A stretch of 9,659 nt of DNA from Clostridiales bacterium (GTDB lineage Bacteria; Bacillota; Clostridia; Oscillospirales; Acutalibacteraceae), in the NCBI GenBank assembly GCA_019421725.1, contig JAHZES010000069.1, positions 1-9,659 of the forward strand, given 5' to 3'. Positions 5,810-9,659 of the stretch are shown here, piece after piece. Numbering within the stretch: position 1 is the stretch's first letter; every line of letters begins with the position of its first letter. The position numbers and the translations under genes are program-made. The notes beneath the pieces are model-generated. The model saw nothing but the letters and a program-made list of their open reading frames with translations, made no database searches and was not told the origin of the DNA.

Positions 5810-6703
5810 TCAGCCCTTTACACCGCCGAGCATAATGCCCTTGGTGAAATACTTCTGCACGAACGGATAAACCAGCAGAATCGGGATCGTAGCAACCGTA
5901 ACCGAAGCCATCTGGAACGAAAGAGAATAAATCTTCTTGGTCTGCGTAGCAAACTGCTGCGCCGCTCCCGGAAGGCTGTTAACGCTGCTCATCAGCATGT
6001 TGCGCAGAGTCATCTGCAGCGGCAGCTTGAAGTTATCCATGATGTGCAGCATAGCCTGCCAGTAGCTGTTCCAGGTGCCGACCGCGACAAACAGCGCGAT
6101 GGTCGCAATGATCGGAGTGGACATCGGCAAAACGATACGGAACAGAATCGTCATATCGTTTGCGCCGTCAATTTTAGCGGATTCCTCAATGCTGGCCGGC
6201 AGGTCTTCAAAGTAATTCTTGATCAGAATCACATTGAACTGAGAAATCAGGCACGGCCACACCATGCACCAGATGCTGTCGTGCATGCCGAGCTCTTCAA
6301 CGATCAGATAACTCGGAATCATACCGCCGCTGAAGAACATGGTAAACAGCATAATATTGAACATCAGCTTGCTTCCGGGAAGGTCTTTCTTGGACATAGG
6401 ATACGCTGCGCCGACGCTGATAATGACACCGAGAATCGTATCCACGATCGTGACGAAAACCGTAACCAGGAAGCTGCTGCCAAACGCCTTGTTGCTGAAC
6501 ATCATATCATACGAGCTTGTGTCGAACACCGTAGGAATGATGTAAACCGTCTGCGCATGCAGTGCCGCGTAATCGGCGAACGAAATGATCACCATGTAGT
6601 AAAACGGGAAAAACGTAAGTAACGCGAGCAATCCCATGAAGATGTACAGAAAGACATCAAAACCCGTCGCGTGGCTCAACTTGGATCCTTTTGCTTTTGC
6701 CAT
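5810..6703 (-). CDS. Sugar ABC transporter permease, LplC/MalG-like (297 aa)
   Basis: An inner-membrane permease subunit of a CUT1-type carbohydrate importer. The first membrane helix is at about 15-41 (FDVFLYIFMGLLALL, FFPFYYMVI), and the protein shows the usual six-helix plan. The cytoplasmic EAA loop that docks the ATPase is at about 161-183 (EESAKIDGAND, then FRIVLP). The C-terminal KYFTKGIMLGGVKG ending is typical of the LplC branch. I chose the ATG at 6703: AAGGGGGG lies ten bases upstream and the gene then begins 16 bases after the LplB-like stop. An in-frame ATG at 6733 would overlap that gene and put the ribosome site inside the frame. It pairs with the LplB-like permease as a heterodimer. 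No ATPase gene is present, so it must use a shared MsmX-type ATPase from elsewhere (inference). Confidence 0.92.
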   Translation of the reverse strand: MAKAKGSKLSHATGFDVFLYIFMGLLALLTFFPFYYMVIISFADYAALHAQTVYIIPTVFDTSSYDMMFSNKAFGSSFLVTVFVTIVDTILGVIISVGAAYPMSKKDLPGSKLMFNIMLFTMFFSGGMIPSYLIVEELGMHDSIWCMVWPCLISQFNVILIKNYFEDLPASIEESAKIDGANDMTILFRIVLPMSTPIIATIALFVAVGTWNSYWQAMLHIMDNFKLPLQMTLRNMLMSSVNSLPGAAQQFATQTKKIYSLSFQMASVTVATIPILLVYPFVQKYFTKGIMLGGVKG

Positions 6704-6719
6704 TGTCTTTCTGCCCCCC

Positions 6720-7694
6720 TTAATAAATTCCATGGCCCGTCATTTTCTTTACAAGAGTATTGGCAAGCATCAAAAGCGTAAAGCCAATGACCGAGCAGAA
6801 AAGACCCATGGCCGTGGTAACACCAAACTGTCTGGCGCCAAGCCCCGAGGTGGAAAACGACGAACGGTAAATCAACGTATCAAGGACATCTGCTACTTCA
6901 TAAACGCCGGGATTATACATGTTGAAAATCTGGTCGAAACCGGCGCTCAACAGACTGGAAACCCGCATTGTAAACATAATCGCGATGGTACCGAGGATGC
7001 AGGGCAGGGTAATTCTTGTAACCAACTGGCGGCGGCTCGCACCATCAATTCTTGCAGCCTCGTAAAGATCGGGGCTGATACCGGTGATGGATGCCAAATA
7101 AATAATGGAGCTCCAGCCCATCTCTTTCCAGTTGTTGCTGATGTAAAGCATCGGGCGGAACGTCTTGGGGTCGCCCAAAATCTGCTGGCTCGGCAAACCG
7201 AATACGCCAAGGAGCTGATTGTAGATACCCGTGCTGTTAAAAATATTGAAGAACAGGCCGTAAACAATGATCCATGAAATAAAGTGCGGGAACGTATAAA
7301 CGGTCTGCACAACGCGTTTGAATTTGCTGGAACGGATCTCGTTGATCATCAACGCCAGAATAATCGGAACCGGGAATTCAAAGACCAGACGGCTCAGGCT
7401 GATCTCAATCGTGTTTTTAAGGGCCCGGTTAAAATCGGGGTTTTTAAAAATACGGATAAAGTTATTAAAACCGTAATTTTTCGTCCACGGGCTTCCCGTG
7501 ATACCCAAAGCAAGGTTAAAATCCTTAAATGCAAGCTGAACGCCGTACATTGGGTAGTAGTTAAAAATCAGCAGCAGCACCAGCATGGGAAGAAACATGA
7601 CATACAGCCATTTGTTCTGCCAGATCTTCTGGCCTGTTGTCAGCGTACCAGAAAGCCGTTCTCCTTTCTTTGCCCGTTTTGCGGTTTTCTCCAT
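6720..7694 (-). CDS. Sugar ABC transporter permease, LplB-like (324 aa)
   Basis: The partner permease and first gene of the operon. A basic cytoplasmic N-terminus (residues 1-28) leads into a first helix (YVMFLPMLVLLLIF, 31-44) with the family-typical NYYPMYGVQLAFKDF segment after it. The EAA loop is at 211-231 (EAARIDGASRRQL, then ITLP). Length and the C-terminal ANTLVKKMTGHGIY ending match LplB/YteP-type proteins. With the LplC-like subunit it forms the channel for the substrate delivered by the lipoprotein encoded downstream. The ATG at 7694 has AAGGGGGA as a strong ribosome site. The 451 bases upstream are shared with the divergent AraC-family regulator, whose product is the likely activator of this operon. 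Confidence 0.92.
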   Translation of the reverse strand: MEKTAKRAKKGERLSGTLTTGQKIWQNKWLYVMFLPMLVLLLIFNYYPMYGVQLAFKDFNLALGITGSPWTKNYGFNNFIRIFKNPDFNRALKNTIEISLSRLVFEFPVPIILALMINEIRSSKFKRVVQTVYTFPHFISWIIVYGLFFNIFNSTGIYNQLLGVFGLPSQQILGDPKTFRPMLYISNNWKEMGWSSIIYLASITGISPDLYEAARIDGASRRQLVTRITLPCILGTIAIMFTMRVSSLLSAGFDQIFNMYNPGVYEVADVLDTLIYRSSFSTSGLGARQFGVTTAMGLFCSVIGFTLLMLANTLVKKMTGHGIY

Positions 7695-7762
7695 CGAAAG
7701 TCCCCCTTAAAGTAAGTAATCAAAAATCGGATCAACAGCGGCCGGGAACCCTCCCTGATCCA

Positions 7763-7788
7763 TTAATATCCCGTTGAAGATATATTAA
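7763..7788. repeat. AT-rich inverted repeat TTAATAT-N12-ATATTAA
   Basis: Perfect 7-base arms at 7763-7769 and 7782-7788 with a 12-base spacer. The right arm overlaps the presumed -10 element of the transporter operon and the left arm falls just past its expected start site, a position suited to a repressor or to a melting element. Being AT-rich it could be chance. Confidence 0.4.
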
Positions 7789-7810
7789 CAGTTTAGTTAC
7801 ATCTTGAACA
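7782..7810 (-). promoter_or_regulatory. Candidate promoter of the lplB-lplC-binding-protein operon
   Basis: On the minus strand: TGTTCA (7805-7810), a 17-base spacer, TAATAT (7782-7787). The -10 is moderate and the -35 poor (three of six consensus bases), as expected for a promoter needing an activator. Transcription would start near 7775, about 80 bases before the first gene. Confidence 0.4.
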
Positions 7811-7831
7811 TGAAAATATTGTATGTTTCAT
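7810..7831. promoter_or_regulatory. Candidate operator dyad ATGAAA-N10-TTTCAT
   Basis: Perfect 6-base inverted arms at 7810-7815 and 7826-7831, spaced by 10 bases (about two helical turns overall). It abuts the weak -35 of the transporter operon on its upstream side, where an activator would bind. It is the best candidate in the region for the AraC-family protein's site, although many AraC sites are direct repeats. Confidence 0.45.
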
Positions 7832-7916
7832 ATGCAAAATTATTAGTTTTCTAACTTTTTGCCTAAATTGAAAAGCGAAATGGGGAGTGCTAAAGCCGTT
7901 ATCGCCAAAGGAAAAG

Positions 7917-8016
7917 GGCGCTTTTTCTGGATTTTGGAGCATCGCTCCGGCGCCCGTCCTCTTCCTCCGACCCTTGATTCAACAAAGCAAATGAAAAAGC
8001 GCCGTTTTGCGCCGGA
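7917..8016. repeat. Interleaved GC-rich inverted repeats
   Basis: Two inverted pairs overlap: GGCGCTTTTTC (7917-7927) with GAAAAAGCGCC (7993-8003), perfect over 11 bases, and TCCGGCGC (7946-7953) with GCGCCGGA (8009-8016), perfect over 8. Local alternatives also exist: GGGCGC (7916-7921) with GCGCCC (7950-7955), enclosing a GGAGC-ATC-GCTCC hairpin (7936-7948). The element lies upstream of the araC promoter. It may be a small repeated element or a structured regulatory site; its function is unknown. Confidence 0.55.
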
Positions 8017-8045
8017 ATTGCAGCCAACTTTGCTCGGCTGTTCGC

Positions 8046-8074
8046 TTGACAGGTTTAAGGGCACTGTGTATACT
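8046..8074 (+). promoter_or_regulatory. Near-consensus sigma-A promoter of the AraC-family gene
   Basis: TTGACA at 8046-8051, a 17-base spacer, and TATACT at 8069-8074: eleven of twelve consensus bases at the ideal spacing. Transcription would start near 8081, about 65 bases before the start codon. Expression of the regulator is thus likely constitutive unless it is repressed. Confidence 0.8.
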
Positions 8075-8145
8075 GGTGGTGTTATGGACAAAATTACGCA
8101 AATTTCGATAAAAATGCACGGAGCCTCTCGAAAGGAGCCTTGGCG

Positions 8146-9117
8146 ATGAATCCAATTATCACCGGACTTGACCGTCCGGAATACAAAAACATTCCTCTGT
8201 TCACCATTGGAAACGATCAGGACCGCCGGACACCCATTTTTACTTACCGGTACAACTCCGCGACCGATTCTCTTTCTTCTCTTCACCGCCACCGTGTAAT
8301 GCAGATCAACTACATCTCCCGCGGAAAGCTGATCCATATGGTAAACAACGCCCGTTACGAGCTGGTACGCGGCGATATTTTTGTCATTCCTCCGTTTGTT
8401 CCGCATCAGATGATCTCCATCCCGGGAGTCGAATACGAATACACCGAGCTGGAGTTTCTTCCGGAATATGTTCTGGGCAACAGTATTGAAAATTTCCCTT
8501 CGGAGGGCGACGACCGTTCCATTTTCGATTTTTCTTATATTGAGCCGTTTCTTGTAACAGAGTGCAACGTGCGGCCGCGGATGAATCTTTCAGGGACCGT
8601 TCAGCTCCGCGTGGAAGAGCTTCTTGATGAAATTTACGAAGAATTTCACCAGCGGGACGAAAGCTGGCTGCTCGCCATGAAGGCCGACCTGCTCAAGCTG
8701 CTGGTTATCGTTGGACGCGCATTTCACGCCGAAATCAAGGATTCGCCCGAAATGCAGCTGTTTAACCGCCATTGCGATGCGATCACACATGCCATCCGCT
8801 ATATCGACGAAAACTTTGATCAGCCGATCACACTGGAGGAGGTTTCCCGTTATGCGCTGCTCTCTCAGTCATATTTCAGTTACATGTTCAAAACCCTGAC
8901 CGGAAAGACTTATCTGGAATATGTTCATGAGCTGCGCATCAAAAAAGCAATGGATCTGCTGGCGCACAGCCAGAACAAAATTGCCGACATCTGCTTTCTT
9001 TCGGGCTTTAACAGCATCAACCACTTTGACCGGATCTTCAAATCATCGGTAGGGCTTTCCCCCTCGCAGTACCGCTCCGCGGCCAGAAAGGCCGGCGAAG
9101 CATCCGGCGAAAAATGA
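8146..9117 (+). CDS. AraC-family transcriptional regulator with N-terminal cupin domain (323 aa)
   Basis: A cytoplasmic one-component sugar-responsive regulator. Residues about 25-110 form a cupin-type ligand-binding domain, with H47/H49, the turn RGDIFVIPPFVPH (75-87) and a beta-rich run after it. Residues 211-312 form the AraC DNA-binding domain with two helix-turn-helix units: LEEVSRYALLSQSYFSYMFK (230-249) and IADICFLSGFNSINHFDRIF (279-298), ending with the signature GLSPSQYR (303-310). The length is typical of family members that control sugar uptake. The ATG at 8146 has AAAGGAG at 8131-8137, eight bases upstream; an earlier in-frame TTG at 8140 is too close to that site. It is transcribed divergently from the lplB-lplC-binding-protein operon, so it most likely activates that operon when its sugar is present. 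The inducer is unknown. Confidence 0.93.
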   Translation: MNPIITGLDRPEYKNIPLFTIGNDQDRRTPIFTYRYNSATDSLSSLHRHRVMQINYISRGKLIHMVNNARYELVRGDIFVIPPFVPHQMISIPGVEYEYTELEFLPEYVLGNSIENFPSEGDDRSIFDFSYIEPFLVTECNVRPRMNLSGTVQLRVEELLDEIYEEFHQRDESWLLAMKADLLKLLVIVGRAFHAEIKDSPEMQLFNRHCDAITHAIRYIDENFDQPITLEEVSRYALLSQSYFSYMFKTLTGKTYLEYVHELRIKKAMDLLAHSQNKIADICFLSGFNSINHFDRIFKSSVGLSPSQYRSAARKAGEASGEK

Positions 9118-9130
9118 CTTTATTTCTGCA

Positions 9131-9177
9131 AAAAAGCTGCTGCACACCGGCTTACCGCCGAGATGCAGCAGCTTTTT
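9131..9177. terminator. Strong bidirectional terminator
   Basis: A perfect 14-bp inverted repeat, AAAAAGCTGCTGCA (9131-9144) with TGCAGCAGCTTTTT (9164-9177), around a 19-base loop. It has a T run on both strands. It starts 13 bases after the araC stop and ends 21 bases before the stop of the convergent membrane protein gene, so it can end transcription from both sides. Confidence 0.92.
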
Positions 9178-9198
9178 CAGTTGCGGTGGGACACGGCT

Positions 9199-9659
9199 TT
9201 ATTTCAGCAGGCGGAACTGGCCGATCACAGGCAGCTCCTTCGCTTTACCGTTGGCAACATTGATGATCCCAACAATGGTCAGCACTGTGCAGGCAATCCC
9301 TACTACCCACGAGGCGATAGAAAACAAAAAGCCGATCACCGGGATCCGCCCCATCCAGGAAATCACTCCGGACGCGATCCCCAAAATCAGAAGCAGCAGA
9401 CCCTGATTCGCGTGGAACTGCGCAAACTTTGATTCCTTTGCAGCAAACATCGGAACCAGAACCAGAATACCAAGATACGCAAGAACGCCCATAACCGTGT
9501 TGTTCTTAATATCCGCCGGATCGTATTCATCGGTCGTATCCGCCGTATTATTGATCTCGTTGATCGCATCGGAAAAGCTGTTTTTCGGCGCCGCGGCGCC
9601 GTTTGCACCCGACCCCGCCGTCGCCGCTGCCACAGCGGGCGCCGCGCGCCTCCCCGGAG
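9199..9659 (-). CDS. DUF4870-type membrane protein, 5' end outside the window
   Basis: The C-terminal part of a small integral membrane protein of the DUF4870 type, function unknown. Counting from the GTG at 9633, a polar segment ends in YDPADIKNNTVMG. Hydrophobic helices follow: VLAYLGILVLVPMFAA, GLLLLILGIASGVISW and FLFSIASWVVGIACTVLTIVGI. Between the first two lies the family signature KFAQFHANQGLLLL. The reading frame stays open past 9633 to the window edge through an Ala/Gly-rich stretch. No good ribosome site serves that GTG: the nearest GGGGAGG is 15 bases away. So the real start is probably further right, likely with the N-terminal zinc ribbon and Ala/Pro linker common in clostridial relatives (inference). 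It converges with the AraC gene across a shared terminator and shows no functional link to it. Confidence 0.8.
   Translation of the reverse strand, partial: PGRRAAPAVAAATAGSGANGAAAPKNSFSDAINEINNTADTTDEYDPADIKNNTVMGVLAYLGILVLVPMFAAKESKFAQFHANQGLLLLILGIASGVISWMGRIPVIGFLFSIASWVVGIACTVLTIVGIINVANGKAKELPVIGQFRLLK

Larger units (their letters stand above)
7695..8145. promoter_or_regulatory. Divergent intergenic regulatory region (451 bp)
   Basis: No convincing gene lies here. The left third (about 7750-7860) is AT-rich and holds the presumed promoter and operator of the transporter operon. The middle (about 7911-8016) is richer in GC with several inverted repeats. The right end carries the regulator's promoter and ribosome site. 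Open frames cross it on both strands but have no supported start or recognisable protein. Confidence 0.7.

Noticed and set aside
5777..6622. Long + strand open frame opposite the LplC-like permease
   Set aside because: The translation is rich in His, Asn and Arg as expected of the reverse complement of a membrane protein, and it lies antisense to a clear permease.
7859..8149. + strand open frame of 96 codons upstream of araC
   Set aside because: It covers the inverted repeats and the araC promoter, lacks a ribosome site and has low-complexity basic composition; judged non-coding, though a decayed gene cannot be excluded.
7843..8406. - strand open frame crossing the divergent region into araC
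   Set aside because: It overlaps the AraC gene and the regulator's promoter, and has no recognisable protein features.
1..9659. CRISPR array, insertion sequence, tRNA or rRNA gene
   Set aside because: No regularly spaced repeats, transposase frame, terminal repeat with target duplication, or tRNA-like cloverleaf was seen on either strand.

Overview
The window reads as a chromosomal segment of a low-to-mid GC Firmicute, most likely a Clostridia/Oscillospiraceae-type gut or anaerobic bacterium. The grounds are strong G-rich Shine-Dalgarno sites, some GTG and TTG starts, lipoprotein signal peptides of the Gram-positive type, a FeoB-associated Cys-rich membrane peptide, and an LplB/LplC-type sugar ABC transporter with no ATPase gene beside it. 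No rRNA, tRNA, CRISPR array, phage or insertion sequence is visible.

Region 1 (1-1393, + strand) is metal-related. It holds the 3' end of feoB, which is broken by an internal frame-changing deletion, then a 57-residue Cys-rich membrane peptide and a terminator-like hairpin. After these come a small DtxR-like winged-helix regulator and an 85-residue HMA-domain metal-binding protein whose start overlaps the regulator stop (ATGA).

Region 2 (1469-3852, - strand) is a likely two-gene transcription unit. asnS (asparaginyl-tRNA synthetase, TTG start, good sigma-A-type promoter, short leader with no room for a T-box) is followed 39 nt later by a secreted lipoprotein with a ComEC-like metallo-beta-lactamase domain.

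Region 3 (3897-9117) is a sugar-uptake locus. On the - strand lie two CUT1-type permeases (LplB-like, then LplC-like) and, downstream of them, a solute-binding lipoprotein that ends in two hairpins. A stem-loop separates the permeases from the binding protein. Divergently, on the + strand, is an AraC-family regulator with an N-terminal cupin domain. The 451-bp divergent intergenic region carries a near-consensus promoter for the regulator, a weaker promoter for the transporter operon with a dyad directly upstream of its -35, and interleaved GC-rich inverted repeats. The inferred scheme is that the AraC protein senses a sugar and switches on the divergent transporter, which borrows a shared MsmX-type ATPase encoded elsewhere.

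Region 4 (9131-9659) holds a strong bidirectional terminator shared by araC and a convergent, 5'-truncated DUF4870-type membrane protein gene that runs off the right edge.

Nothing here amounts to a clearly new biological system. The points most worth following up are the feoB deletion, the DtxR-like protein lacking the usual metal ligands coupled to an HMA protein, and the structured divergent regulatory region.
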